A stretch of 64,000 bases of DNA from Tipula vernalis (taxonomy: Eukaryota > Arthropoda > Insecta > Diptera > Tipulidae), in assembly GCA_958295665.1 (NCBI GenBank), contig OY282558.1, forward strand, positions 351,955,034 through 352,019,033, written 5' to 3'. Under the pieces are notes generated by a model. It was not told the DNA's origin, ran no database searches, and worked only from the letters and a program-made list of their open reading frames with translations. Positions 1 to 13,689 of this stretch are shown piece by piece. The position numbers and the translations under genes are program-made. Each line of letters begins with the position of its first letter. The first letter of the stretch is position 1.

Positions 1-24
1 TTAGAAATTTTTAAATTTTTCTTA

Positions 25-255
25 CTATTTTTAACAGCCTTCAAAATATTTACGACTTGGCGAACGAGTAAAATAAAGAGACCATATAAGCAGTACGAGC
101 TTTTCTAAAGAAGGGTGTTTACAGTGTATAACGCTTAGGGAAAGTACGGCAGAATGATATTTCTACTTTTTGTCGGTAGATGTATTATGAGTAGATGGCC
201 TCTTTATTTTACTGGCTCGCAAAATCGTAAATATTGGGAATGTTGTCAAAAATAG
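25..255. mobile_element. MITE with ~55-bp inverted repeats and TA target duplication
   Basis: Positions about 25-97 and 183-255 are imperfect inverted repeats. Both begin CTATTTTT and share an inner block containing AGTAAAATAAAGAG. The pair is flanked by TA at 23-24 and 256-257, the target duplication expected of Tc1/mariner-type elements. The 231-bp length and lack of coding capacity fit a MITE. The superfamily is inferred only from the TA flank. Confidence 0.55.
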
Positions 256-257
256 TA

Positions 258-905
258 TATGTGTCTATTAAAAAGCCGAAAAAATCATAACTACTAATTG
301 GGGTTTGTGGCTGCCACCATTTTTTTCTCGATTGCATATTTCCGGTTTTTTTCTCTATTGATCTTGGGTTGGACGAACTTAATTTTTTTTTTTTTTATAA
401 AGGTAGATTGAAGCGAGATTAGGACCCGTCAAGAACAAAGCCAAATAAACGTAACAACATGGTACTCGTTATTCATAATTTTACGGGCTGCTTGGAATTT
501 TCTTAATACCATTGCAATACGGCACCAGAGTCGTAAAGTAGAGATCGCATGATTTTTTTTGACCATCCATCTTCAAAAAAATAAAATTCATAATTTTTTT
601 TCCACATAGTGGAGAGATTTTTTTTATGGTCGATTAAATTCATATACGGGAAAAATGCACGTAAAACAAATAAAATATAACAGGATTACGGAGACAAAGT
701 TTTAATAAGGATGTACATTGGAAAATTGAACGAGTAAGAAGAAAGGCCAGGTTGTCGATACAAAAAAAATATATACATATAAATATGAAGAACGGGATAG
801 CACGGCCATATTATGACACCAAATATGTGAAAAACATACAAAAATTTTGGGCATTACAAATCTTAACAAAGCGCAGTTAGCAGTAGCGGGCAAGGAATAT
901 GATTT
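258..905. other. Non-coding, A/T-rich stretch
   Basis: No convincing reading frame, repeat or RNA gene was seen. It contains several T runs of 8-15 bases. Short open frames here look like chance. Confidence 0.5.
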
Positions 906-1770
906 GATCATATCGAGGTCTAAAATACAATTGGCTACTCGATGAATTTAATTGACAATTTGAGAGATTTGGACGCTGAGACAGTTGGTGCTGATACGAG
1001 TGGTTTAATGGAGCGGGAGTGAAATTTGTCGGCACGGGGGAGAAAATCAATGAAACGTGAAAAGCGTAATATTAATAAAGAAAAACAAAAGGTTGAAAAC
1101 TAAAAGGTAAGAACATTAATTTTAGATTAGCACCGTGGGATGTAATTGATTTGTTGCCCGAATTTGATCTTAGCAAAAATCATTACTTTATGTGCGCTGA
1201 ATTTATTAAACGTGTCGAATCCTTCCAAGAAATTTATTCAATCCATGAAAAATTATTTATGATGGTTATTGGAAAAAAAAATTTAGGGATGTGCCCAATT
1301 ATGGTGTCAATGTGGAAAATCGTATTTTTGACGTGGATGCAGTTTGCAAAAGACATTCAAGATAATTTTAAACCGTACATCAGAGCGATTGGAATACACT
1401 ACATGCAGAAATACAAAATACGGAAACGGTATCAGAACGTCATGGAATACTTTTACGAACTGGTAAAACGTGGTCAAAGAAAAGTAGCTATTGAAGCCCT
1501 TAATATATTTTTGGTAATAAACGAATATAAGCTCTTCTCAGCTCTAAATAATGCATCACGTGGGAAACTTGAATGGTTCACGAGCATGCAAACGCAAAGC
1601 AAGGACATTGTTAAAGAAATGATTAATGAACATAGGGCCGAAAGATCGAATGTCGAAATGCCGAATGTGGAAAGGGCGAATGCAGAAAGGTCAAAAGTCG
1701 AAAGGCTAAATGTCTAAAGGCTGAATGGGTCCAAAGGCCAAATATTGAAAGGCCCAACAGCTCGAATGTT
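906..1770 (+). pseudogene. Decayed Ty3/gypsy-like Gag remnant
   Basis: The longest open part is 1151-1717 (188 codons). It resembles the capsid region of insect Ty3/gypsy Gag proteins: a charged helical segment with KYKIRKRYQNVMEYFYELVK, then a helix-rich block. The likely frame also runs upstream of the first methionine (around 1120-1150) and is broken by stops near 1020-1100. No zinc knuckle follows. Instead the C-terminal part becomes a 15-bp tandem repeat and then stops. RT and integrase remnants in the same orientation at 3.4-4.3 kb suggest one original element. Assignment rests on general pattern similarity, without a database search. Confidence 0.5.
1636..1765 (+). repeat. 15-bp coding minisatellite in Gag remnant
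   Basis: About eight imperfect 15-bp units of the type GAAAGGnCnAATGTC follow one another. In the Gag frame they encode a degenerate five-residue repeat (E-R-x-N-V/A). A stop interrupts the repeat at about 1717, but the DNA repeat continues beyond it. Confidence 0.65.
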
Positions 1771-2384
1771 ATAATCCGTATATAATGAAATATGGGATAC
1801 TATCATATTCCCAAAAATAAAGATCCCCCAAAAAATCCCTAATAATGCAAAATAACGTGCCCATTAAAATGGTAGACCCATTAAATTTTTGTTAACTACA
1901 ATAAAAAAAAAAAAACCCAAAAAATCAAATTTTTTAAATATAACAAATTTTTGAAATATTATTTTAATTCGTTTTATACCTTAGAGGATGAAGTTGTCGG
2001 TTGCCCGGTTTTTGATTTATTTGGTTTTTGTATTTTGTTTGCTCAAAACCGCTTAGGAAATTTGCGATTCTCAAAGAGAATTTTTGGATACCGTTTTCAG
2101 TGTCATAAGTTTGACCGGGAAATCACGGGATCAGAAAAACATCGGTTTGAGACACTAATAGTGGATTGGCCTGTCTCTTATTTCTGACTGTCTCGTAGAT
2201 CCAGCGAATCTAGGAAATTTGAATATCTCGTTCAGAAATGTATACATACATATAGCATTTTCAAGTCAAATTCAGACTAATTAGGAAGAAACTTTGCTTT
2301 TTTTTGCAAATGGCTTGTACGATAGAAAAGGTATTCCATAATGATTTTTAGTTGAAGTTCTGGAATATAGACTTAGCTATATCT
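1771..2384. other. Unassigned spacer inside the decayed gypsy element
   Basis: A 78-codon open frame (1951-2187) exists but shows no recognisable motif. No repeat was identified. It may be diverged gag-pol junction sequence, but nothing shows this directly. Confidence 0.3.
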
Positions 2385-3405
2385 TTTAGGATAAATAATA
2401 GATCCTAATTAGGATAAAGCTTGACTATTTCCCAACCAATTACTATGAAACTCAACAGGTACAATGGAAATGGGACTCAAAAATGGATGAAGTTATGGAA
2501 TTCCGCCAATTTTGGCGGATCTTGGTTATTGCTAAACGGATTTGAGTGAAATTTTGACGTGTGCGATGGAAATGGGATTCTAAAATAATATTCGAACAAA
2601 TTTCTGTAATATGCCCAGGTAGGGTGGATAATTTCTTAACCGTTTATCATGAAATTCGAGAAGGAAATTGGCTATTTCTGTACCGATTTTTGATTTGCCT
2701 CACAGCAGATAATCCTCAACAGCTGCATGATTTACAGAAACTTCATCAACACACAATAGATTTTGTGATATTGCCTGTTGATGGTTTTGTGAATCTGGCA
2801 GCTGTTGAGGTTTCTCATATTGACAAATTTATTAAACATCTGCCGGAAAATTTAATCAGAATTAGAGGAAAATAAGAAAAGTGGACGATAGCACGTGAAG
2901 CGTGGTGGTAGTGTAGGGTTCCGAAATTAGAAAAATCATTTTAGATTCTCATTTCTGTAATGCATGTCGTAATCAGTCTATCCTTAGCCTTGTTCTGTCC
3001 TAAGCGGTCATATTATACAACTTTATTTAAAAATAATCGGTTCACAAATAGATAAGTTCAATTCTAATAGATGTTATTTCAGAACTTCATCTAAAAATCA
3101 TCGTCATTTCACTAAAATCGGTTAAGGAATTATCAAGTTCCATGCTACTTGGCCATATTCTAGAACCTCATCCAAAAAAAAAAACATTTTAGAATCCCAT
3201 TTGCAACATACACGTCGAGTTGCATCACAATCGGTTAAGGAATAGCTAAGTTCCATCCTAGTTGGCCTTATTTCAGAACTTCATCTAAAAATAAATTTGC
3301 TTATGCAAATTTTCACTCAAATCGATTAACGAATAGTCAAGTTAAATATTGCAGAACAATATCCAAAAATCGTTAAAGAATCCCATTTCCCATTTCCTAG
3401 TAAAA
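2385..3405. repeat. Inverted array of ~110-bp repeats around a hairpin
   Basis: Units of about 110 bp, recognised by AATCGGTTAAGGAAT and by TTTTAGAATCCCATTT, occur in forward orientation at about 3040-3400; the AATCGGTT anchors are near 3116 and 3229, with AATCGATT near 3320. The same unit lies in reverse orientation at about 2390-2680. The arms flank a hairpin at 2700-2815. The array separates gag and RT remnants, so it probably inserted into the retroelement. The same family recurs at 38.1-38.6 kb. Confidence 0.6.
2713..2811. repeat. Hairpin with ~36-bp inverted repeats
   Basis: CCTCAACAGCTGC near 2715 is matched by GCAGCTGTTGAGG near 2800, and similarity continues inward through CTTCATCAAC and GTTGATGG. 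A frame of 104 codons (2561-2875) crosses the hairpin but is probably non-functional. Confidence 0.6.
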
Positions 3406-3411
3406 TATTTT

Positions 3412-4265
3412 TCAAAATTGATCTAATTACAGTTTACCATCAAATACCGGTAGCAGAGGAAAACATTTTAAAAACCGCGTTAACCATTCCGCTTCGGTTT
3501 TTCAATTTCCTCGGGTGACGTTCGGCCTGAAGAACGCAGTACAAACATTCGTTTATGAACACAATCACTCGAGGTTTTCCGTTCGTATTTGTATACATCT
3601 ACATGATACTTTAGTCGCTAGCAAAACAATCCAAGAACATATCGCCCATCAAAATGCCATCCAGGAATAAGAGCAACTCGAAAGCTCATAGACCCAAAGT
3701 ACTTTTGGCTAAGTACGAATATAGATACTGGTTACTGGAGTAAATGTTGCACCTCATACTAGCAACCTAAAATATTTAGACATACCAAAACCCCATTAGG
3801 CCATTTCAAATATCCTGCAGGTCGTTTTGATCATGGACAAATAGATATTGAGGGTTTTTTATCAGGGGCACACGTACATGCTAGATGGTCGGAAGGCGTT
3901 TTGAGGTTACCTCTAAAATTGACAATTGATCAAGGTTATCGATTCGAGGCAAAATTTTTGATTGAGCTTACATAATTAGGAGGTATGGCTAGAAATTGTG
4001 CTTCGTCAAATATAATGAATCATTGAAATTGAATGGCAAAACAAATATTTGGAATGAGAAACTGTAAGCGATATTGTTAGGAGGGTTGGTTCCGCACACG
4101 CTAGATAATGGCGATTACGTTTTCGTAAGGGTAGATAAGTCAGGAGTGGTCTTTTGGAACCATATGAGAGACCACATAAAGAAATTTGTCGACTTAGAAA
4201 GCAGCAGTTTAAACTAGCAGGTAAGATTAAAACCAGCTTTCATCGAAGACGATTTAGGGCGAAAT
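3412..4265 (+). pseudogene. Decayed Ty3/gypsy Pol remnant (RT, then integrase)
   Basis: From 3412 the translation shows an RT core beginning near DLITVYHQIP, followed by frameshifted pieces around the normal F-G-L and Y-x-D-D region. The aspartate pair is lost around 3600-3610. After about 100 bp of unrecognised sequence, 3790-4000 shows an integrase-like block: a proline/glycine/phenylalanine-rich lead, then TIDQGYRFEAKFLIELT, matching the second catalytic aspartate region. A tail near 4100-4250 resembles the C-terminal VRVD and RLKPAFIEDD-type segments of insect gypsy Pol. Connection, RNase H and the integrase zinc finger are missing. Stops and frameshifts make it inactive. The lineage resembles CsRn1-type elements, but that is inference. 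Confidence 0.65.
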
Positions 4266-5294
4266 ATTTGGTAGTGGAAAATTAGATATCGTATTATTAA
4301 AATGCTAAAGTGTATACAAATGATTTAGTTATTAACGCTAAAGCTTATTAGGAAGTTAAGGTTTGAGGAAATTAAACTTTATTTATCGAGAATGATCGAT
4401 CTCGCTTGATGGCGAACGAAAATACATGGAAATGTACATATCCCAATTTGTTACCAAAGAGCATGAATATTTAATAAAGAAATTTTTATTTTCACTCGTG
4501 ATAATTTCATCTAACGAGTAAACGAAATTAAAAAAATATATCGGGTTAAATTTTTTAAACTTACTTTTTTCCCAAACATGGCAATGGTCTCGCAAAATTG
4601 CATCGCATAGCTTGTTGTAAAGTATGTAATTTATTTATTCAGCAAAATAGGAAGTTAATAGGATTTATGTAAAGAAATAGTGCAATTTGTTTGAAAGAAA
4701 TGTTACGGCCAGACGGTTGAAGCATTACTTGAGTTAGCAATATACTATAAAAATTGTATTACTAGTAAGACGATTACTACTAAAATTCATTCCTATTTAA
4801 ATTACATTTCTAAACGAATTCAAACCGATAACAAAATACAAACCAAACATCCTCCAACTTTCCAATTATTTAGAAAATTAGAATTTTAAATTTTTTTCCT
4901 TCTTCAAAACCATCGAAATCTTAGCATAAAATAATAAAAGATAATTTAACAAACCACTTTAATGTAACGAACAGATGTACCAAAATAAAAATAAATCTCG
5001 CAGGAAACCAAAATGGAAATTTTTTTTCCGAAATTATTCCAATTTATCCGGAAAAATAAAATTTCATGAACGTGTATAACGGATGAAATACCTTTGTAAA
5101 TGGTAATGGTGAATGGAAAATTGCAGTTGTTGAAATTTAACAAAAACGACTATAAAAATAGTAAATAACAAAACGATGTGAAAAAATATATGCTGAACCG
5201 AATGGAGAGTACAAAATTTTCCAACCAATTAGTCAGCTAAACTGAATTGATGCTTCAACGTAAGTTTTATTTTTGTTACGATTCCGTTGTCTAA
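4266..5294. other. Anonymous A/T-rich DNA
   Basis: No coding motif, terminal repeat or RNA gene was recognised. Short open frames on the minus strand (65-70 codons) lack motifs. Confidence 0.45.
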
Positions 5295-7518
<2,224 letters not shown>

Positions 7519-7520
7519 TA

Positions 7521-7565
7521 ATGTGTGTGTTGTTGATGAGATTACCTCATCAACAACATACACAT
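7521..7565. repeat. Perfect short hairpin
   Basis: ATGTGTGTGTTGTTGATGAG at about 7521 is followed after a 5-7 base loop by its near-perfect reverse complement. No coding neighbour or U-tract suggests a terminator role. Confidence 0.7.
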
Positions 7566-8042
7566 CATCAATTAGATGGTCGTGTTCTGCGCATTGATAA
7601 AATATTCAAAGAATTTACATTCATTTAACAGAACATTAGAAGTAATCGAAAGAATTCGGATCATTTCTTGCTTCACATTAATAATTTTAAGAAGCCGCCT
7701 ATTTTAATTTTCTTGTCTGAAATTTGTATAAGAGATTTAAAAGCAATTCTTTATTGTTTTGGTAAAAATTGGTTCTGCTCGTAATAGCAACATAATACTA
7801 CCAGTACAATAATTTTATATTTTGCTGTAATTATTAATTATTCATTATTAGGTGGGATAGAAAAGCTCTGTATATGCTTTATCCCAGCAAACAAAAATAA
7901 AAACCATAGGTGACAGATTAGCTCTGTCATGATTGTCAAGAAACAAAGATTACATTTTGCAACCGGTGTGAAGTATTTCACACAAAGAGTAGCTACACAA
8001 ATTAAATAAAACTATGCGTATACTGAAAAAGTGAAGCCTTAT

Positions 8043-8374
8043 GGGTGAACCAGCGAGTCAGTAACAACTTTAAGTAAGAATGCGATATACAGAAAGTGCA
8101 TGTTACTGACCAGCGAATCTTTAAGAACTGTTCGTTCAGTTCGGCTGTCACTTAAGAGAGCGAAAATTAACGCGCAAACTGAAGGAAATGTCAGAATACA
8201 CCAAAATTTTCACGGCACACTTTTCTTAAAAATAATAATTTTGCTATTCACATTACAATTTGAATACTGTATTTGTCAGTTATTACGGATTCGGTGGCTG
8301 ATATGTCAAATATTCTGTAAGGAAATATTTTCGTCAAATTCTGTAACGATTCTTACTGATTCGCTGGTTACCCC
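8043..8374. mobile_element. MITE, family 1, copy 1
   Basis: The left end GGGTGAACCAGCGAGTCAG and the right end CTGATTCGCTGGTTACCCC form terminal inverted repeats. The ~330-bp interior is shared with a second copy at 8682-8986. No coding capacity. A TA-type target site is possible (TTA before the left end, TTTA after the right) but the exact duplication cannot be fixed. Confidence 0.7.
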
Positions 8375-8527
8375 TTTACATAAAGAGGTTTAAATAACCA
8401 GTAGAACCAGGTATTGGTCGATATTTCCATAAAGTGGACAGAACAAGCTTTCCGAAATAATTTTTATAATTTAAATAAATAGATTTGGCATACTCGACAA
8501 ATTCTTGAAAATTGCGAAAAAGATTAA

Positions 8528-8674
8528 CTGCGAGTTTACGTAAATATTCTTCAGAAAAATTTTCTGCATCTTAAAACATTTTTATTAGGAAAGGGGCAAT
8601 TTGTTTACGAAGTAGACTACGTCGATTGGTTGCCAGCTGAAAATTTGTCAGCAGAATATTTACGTAAACTGACA
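8528..8674. mobile_element. Small hairpin MITE inside the tandem array
   Basis: AGTTTACGTAAATATTCT near 8531 is matched by AGAATATTTACGTAAACT near 8653. The two ~35-bp arms enclose about 80 bp. It lies between a first unit of the ~177-bp array and MITE copy 2. Confidence 0.6.
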
Positions 8675-8681
8675 CTAATGA

Positions 8682-8986
8682 GGGAACCATCGAATCAGTA
8701 ACAACTTTAAGTAAGAATGCGATCTACAGAAAGTACATATTACTGGCCAGCGAATCATTAAGAACTTTTCGTTCAGTTCAGCTGTCACTTAATAGAGCGA
8801 AAATTAACGTGTCAAGATTTTCAAAGCACACTTTTCGTAGAAATAATAAATTTTGCTAATAACATTACAATTTTAATACTGTATTTGTCACCAGATACAG
8901 TTTTGGTGGCCGGTATGTCAAACATTCTGTAAGGAAATCATTTCGTTAAAATCTGTAAGGATTCTTCCTGATTCGCTGGTTACCCC
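8682..8986. mobile_element. MITE, family 1, copy 2
   Basis: Same family as 8043-8374, in the same orientation. The left end is GGGAACCATCGAATCAG and the right end CTGATTCGCTGGTTACCCC. It shares AACTTTAAGTAAGAATGCGA and TCTGTAAGGAAAT with copy 1 and has small internal deletions. It interrupts the ~177-bp array. Confidence 0.7.
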
Positions 8987-9985
8987 TTTAGGCTATTGAA
9001 ATTACTGCTAAATTATGGCTATTTTCCAAAATCTTAGAGCTGTTGCCAGGTGTGAGCTTATATTTCCATAAAGTTGTCCACTTTGTCAAGCTTTTAGTCA
9101 AGCTTTCTGAAACAATTTTTGTTATGAAGATAAAAATGGTTGGGCATGTGCGACAAATTTTTGAAAATTGTGACAATCATTTAAAATGTTCAAACCTGAT
9201 GCTGTACCATGGCCATTTCTTATAATCTCAGAGATGTTACCAGGTATGTGCTTATATTTCCATAAAGAGGAAATTTCAAGCTATCCGAAAGTATTTTTGT
9301 TATGAAGATGAACAGGGTTGGGCCAGTTCGACAAAATATTGAATTAGTCAAAATCACTTAAAATGTTTAAAACTGATGCTACACTATGGCCATTTCCCAT
9401 AATTTCATGGATAACACCAGGTGTGGACGTATATTTCTATGAAGTAAGCATGACTAAACCTGTTGACATTGTTGATACACTATAAGTATTTTCCAAAACC
9501 TCAGAGATGTTACCAGGTGTGGGTCTATATTCTCCTATAGTGAACACGTTAAGCTTTTCGAAACGATTTTTGCTATTAAGATAAAAAGGGTGGGGCCAGT
9601 TCGACAAATTTTAAAAAATTGTGAAAATCACTTAAAATGTTCAAACCTTATGCTACACTAAGGGCATTTCCTATATTCTCAGAGAGGTTACCAGGTGTGG
9701 ATGTATATTTCCATAAAGTGGACACGTCGACTTTTCCAAAACAAATTTTGCTATTAAGATAAAAAAGGTTCAGCATGTGCACACATTTTTTAAAATTGTG
9801 AATATGGGTAAACCTGTTGAAGATGCTGCTACACTACGGTTATTTTATAAAATCTCAGAGATGTTACCAGGTGTGGGCTTATTTTTCGATAAAGTGGACA
9901 TATCAAGCTTTCCGAAACGATATTTGTTATCAAGATAAAGAGGGTTGGGCATGTGCGACAGGTTTTTAAAAATTGCGTGTAATTG

Positions 9986-10228
9986 TTTTTCAGTGCATTA
10001 TTGGATAAATTATTAAATGCTGGATTTAGGATTCGGTCAAACAGATCAGAAAGAGTCAAGTTTGGAAGTTATTTATGTGAAGAAATGTAGGTTGGCTTGT
10101 AAAAAACCAAATAACTCCCAGGAGAAGGCCTAAATCAAAAAAAGTGTGGATACAAAAGTTGCACAATTTTTACGACGAAATCAAATGATGACCTTCAATT
10201 TGACCTAGAGGTCAAATCTCAAGATCAT
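9986..10228. other. Unassigned spacer
   Basis: No coding signal. The right part (10185-10240) contains closely spaced TGACCT/AGGTCA-like half-sites in both orientations, which belong to the adjoining hairpin element or its flank. Confidence 0.35.
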
Positions 10229-10386
10229 TTCAAGGTCAAGTTTCTTTTTTTAATGGGAACACTTATTTTTGACTCTTGATTCTGAAAGCGCATGAAATTC
10301 TACGTTCGGCCATGCAGTATCATCTTTCAGAATCCAGAGACAAAAGAAGGTGTTTCCACTAAAACAAAACGACTTGACCACGCAAC
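10229..10386. mobile_element. Hairpin MITE with ~57-bp arms
   Basis: The left arm (10229-10288) and right arm (10332-10386) are imperfect inverted repeats. Matching cores are GGGAACACTTATTTTTG with AAAGAAGGTGTTTCC, and GATTCTGAAAG with CTTTCAGAATC. The loop is about 40 bp. There is no coding capacity. Confidence 0.6.
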
Positions 10387-11915
10387 TACATTTTTTTTCA
10401 TTTAGGTCTTACCGATTCCATATTAGAAAGTACACGAATTAATTAATTAACACACAAAATTAAAGCATAAGTTAATAACAAGTTATTAATGTATTGCTAA
10501 GAGAAGTAAACTAAATAAATAAAGATGAAAAAGTTTTGAATCGCTGAATTCATTTGATTTTTAATTTTAATTACTTGACCAATCAAATTAAATTTTTGAA
10601 TCAACAGCAATATCTAAATATTTATATTTGTTAGTTTTTAAGATGTTAAAATATTTATCATTACATGAACACCTGACCGAATGAGTAATAATAAAATTTG
10701 TTGTAGTATCCAATTGATTTTTCAGAAGGTATCGTATATCTTATTTTTGAGCTCTATATCATCTTGAGAAAATTCAACACCTTTCAAGTAATTTGAGATC
10801 CGCGGGTATTTTAGAAATTATGTTTAAAGCTAGTAATTTTCCAATAAAATAAATTTTGCAGGATTAGTTATTATGTAATAGCAGAGGGGTAGAGAAAAAT
10901 CTTTCGATATAACTAGTCTGTCACTTATGTTCAGATTTTGGAGAGTTTTAATGCATTTTGAGTTAGATAATCGTGTGGAAACTAAGTGATATATAGCATG
11001 AAGTTTGTCCATAAAACTCTAGTAATCTCAAGATTTTTGTTAATAGAATTTCTAATTATAATTGTTATTGAGTTAACGAGTATATCTAGTAGCCAAAAAA
11101 CCAATGGACGGGATATTTCTTAACATTTGCGGACTTTATCCGTCAACATGTTTGAAATATTTATCGGTTTTAATTGATTAAACAGAGCAAGATTCTCAAA
11201 AATGTTAAACTCCCCCAATTTTGTTAATTTGTTTTAATTCAGAAATCGAAAATCAAAGAGATTTTTCCGCTTTTGGAATATCTGCTAAGCGACTGTCGCT
11301 ATTTCAATACAGCAATTGAGCGGAATTACTCTGGATTAGCCATAAAACGAGATTAGGATAGCATGCCAGAAATAATCGTTTGTGGTTTTTCACACTTAAC
11401 TCAAAGAAACTACATTAGGAAGTTTTAAGTGTTATTCCCGTTTGTCCAAACGTTGGTTGAAAATAGTTTAAAATATGTTTAACCAAAGGGTGATTATGTG
11501 AATGTAGTGTTAATAGCTTTCCAACTTCTAACAAATTTATTTATTTATAAATTATAATTCATACTCGAATACGAAATTAACAAAAATAAAATAAAATTCT
11601 GAAAGTTACAACCAACTCATTTAAATCATGAGTAATATGTGATGAAATCCCACCTTTTATTACGAATTTTTCGAAGAAAGGTGTTTCTTTGAATTTTCGT
11701 GTCGCACAGAAATTTCATATGAAGATACTGTATTTTTCAATGGATCATCTGTCACAGGGGTACTGGTTAGTGGGTCAAATTTTTAAAGTTCAATATGAAT
11801 CATGTGATACATCAACGTTTTCTTTTAACCAACGTTATAAAAGAGGTAAGACCAAAATACTTCAATATATTATATTTTATTGAAGCAGCCATTAGGATCC
11901 TTTGAAATCGCCTTT
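10387..11915. other. Anonymous A/T-rich DNA
   Basis: No recognised coding, repeat or RNA feature. Open frames of 60-64 codons on both strands lack motifs. Confidence 0.4.
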
Positions 11916-12292
11916 ATGGTATTACGACAGTGGCTTTTTTTGCGCCTTTTTAAGCGCTGAAAATGTATCGCGAAAAAGGGTAAAATATTAAACATAGAAA
12001 ATTATAGAACGAATGAGTATATACACAAAAATCAATAGGTCACTTTAACAGCGGTTACCCTAGACACATTTCTAGCAAAAAAGACTCATGGCACAGTATA
12101 TTTCAGCGCTTGTTAATGTATAATTTTTGTTAACGGATCAATAATTCAATAGTTTGTATTTTTTTTGTCAGTGGGACATTTTATTCGAAAAAAATTTCTA
12201 ATTATTTGACTTTCCTACATCACTATATTTGTCCTAGTCACCCATTGCTTACTTTTATTGCATTTTTTTCAAGATAAGTGTCGTAATACCAT
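11916..12292 (+). mobile_element. Dispersed TIR element, copy A
   Basis: ATGGTATTACGACA at 11916-11929 is exactly inverted at 12279-12292. The interior from about 12000 matches 37752-38060 in the opposite orientation, including CACTTTAACAGCGGTTA and GTCCTAGTCACCCA. The length of 377 bp and lack of coding sequence fit a non-autonomous DNA transposon. No clear target duplication was found. Confidence 0.6.
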
Positions 12293-12349
12293 TAAATAGT
12301 GAAAAAACCATTTAATAGTGGTAGTAATACTTCAAGTAGGCTCTGAAAT

Positions 12350-12620
12350 AATTTCTCGTATCCATCCGGTTCAGATTAGGCCCAGAAGTAACCAATAGGA
12401 CCCCTACTATACCGTCCTAACAGATTTCCAGGGTCACCATAATCTTGAGTAAAATCATTTTTAAATTTTTTTTTTTGTATAAAAATTTTAAGAAGCAAAG
12501 CGAATTCAGAATTGGTCAAGAGGTAGTTAATAGGAATCCTTATTACAATGACATTTTAGATTTTCTGGGCCACCGAAATCTTGGTCAGAAGAATTTTTTT
12601 AATTTTTGTGTTGAAACATT
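12350..12620 (+). repeat. Dispersed tandem repeat family, block 1
   Basis: About two units of 130-150 bp carrying CCAATAGGACCCCTACTATA, a TTTCCAGGGTCACC(A) core and an ATCTTGAGTAAAATC-like end. The same family recurs at 13690-14470. Confidence 0.55.
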
Positions 12621-13689
12621 GAGTCGAGAACCGTAGTTCTCCTCTGATACAGTTGTTGGTTGTGATCGTTTGTGAGCAGAAATCTTAAATAATTGGGTCA
12701 ATTTTCGTAACACCCAGTTTCCGTTTATGACCTCCTTAAAGTGTGACGTTGACGAGCGACAAAATTAACGAATTTATTTTTCATCTTTTAAATTGCTTCG
12801 AAAATAATATGGTACATTAGAGAATCAAAGGTAATGGAGTACAAAACATGACAAAGCGTAAACGTTGTGAAACGTGATGTACGCCGCTGTACAGACAGCT
12901 GAGTTCAATTATTATAAGTATCCACACTAAACCGATAGGATCCTCAAGGTGGGTGAAGCGGATGAGTAAAACAGGCCTCGAAAAAAGCGTTTCGGCTTCC
13001 AATTTAGAACATCTCAATAAATAAAAACTTTTGAGGTGTCGTTCGAACGACCATGTAAAGACCAACAAAAAAAAAATAAAAATTGGAAATTGTGATACCA
13101 CATGTTTTAAAAAGTAGACGCGGAAATTTATGAACTTTTGACATACCACGAAAATCAAAATTTGTGAGAATATATAAGCGGGACAAACTAAACAGCAAAA
13201 GGTGCAAATTTGAACTTGATTTACAAACGAAACGAAAAGCCATCGCTTATAGACAAAAGTATCCGTTAACCGAGAAGATCAGAACAAAACTGGACCGGTA
13301 ATCAGGGGCGGCGGCCATTTTAGTTACACAACTATAAGAGTCATTAACCGATATGGATATTTGAGATGTAAGGGCGATGACATCTACTCAAAATCGTAAA
13401 TAAAAAAAATAGACATGGAAATGTAAACCAAACATTAAGAAAATGCAGAAATGGAAGCGAGCACAGCAGAATAAACACCAGATCGGAGTACAAGACACGG
13501 CGGATGTCGAAAAGACCGGAGGTACACGTTTTCTTTCTTAATTAAACCTATTTAATTCAATAAATGAAACAAAATTTTCAACAATTTTATACGTAGAATT
13601 GTATTCGCTGGCAAATGTAGTTCTATGTCTCTTCCGCACACTTCACAGAAGTGAGCAGAATATAGTGAAAGGCAAACACGCATCCAGCT
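12621..13689. other. Unassigned spacer between two blocks of the same repeat family
   Basis: No coding motif. It contains a TATA-like TATATAAGCGGG near 13169 and an AATAAATAAA near 13014. The block could be an insertion (for example an old LTR) splitting the repeat family, but no matching terminal dinucleotides with target duplication were found. Confidence 0.3.

Larger units (their letters stand above)
8397..9985. repeat. ~177-bp tandem array, interrupted by MITEs
   Basis: The anchor GTTACCAGGT (or close variants) occurs near 9042, 9236, 9413, 9509, 9687 and 9863, with spacings of about 194, 177, 96, 178 and 176 bp. Each unit also carries TATTTCCATAAAGTGGACA, an AAGATAAAnAGGGTTGG block and CACTTAAAATGTTCAAAC. 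A further unit begins near 8405, before the interrupting hairpin and MITE copy 2. One unit is about half length. Short open frames in it are by-products. Confidence 0.8.

Noticed and set aside
12817..13158. 113-codon minus-strand frame, hydrophobic
   Set aside because: The composition is explained by A/T-rich DNA on the opposite strand; no conserved motif and no plausible neighbours.
12738..13530. Possible solo LTR beginning TGTGACGTTG and ending near GGAGGTACA
   Set aside because: The ends do not form a convincing inverted repeat and no flanking target duplication was found; only TATA-like and AATAAA words support it.
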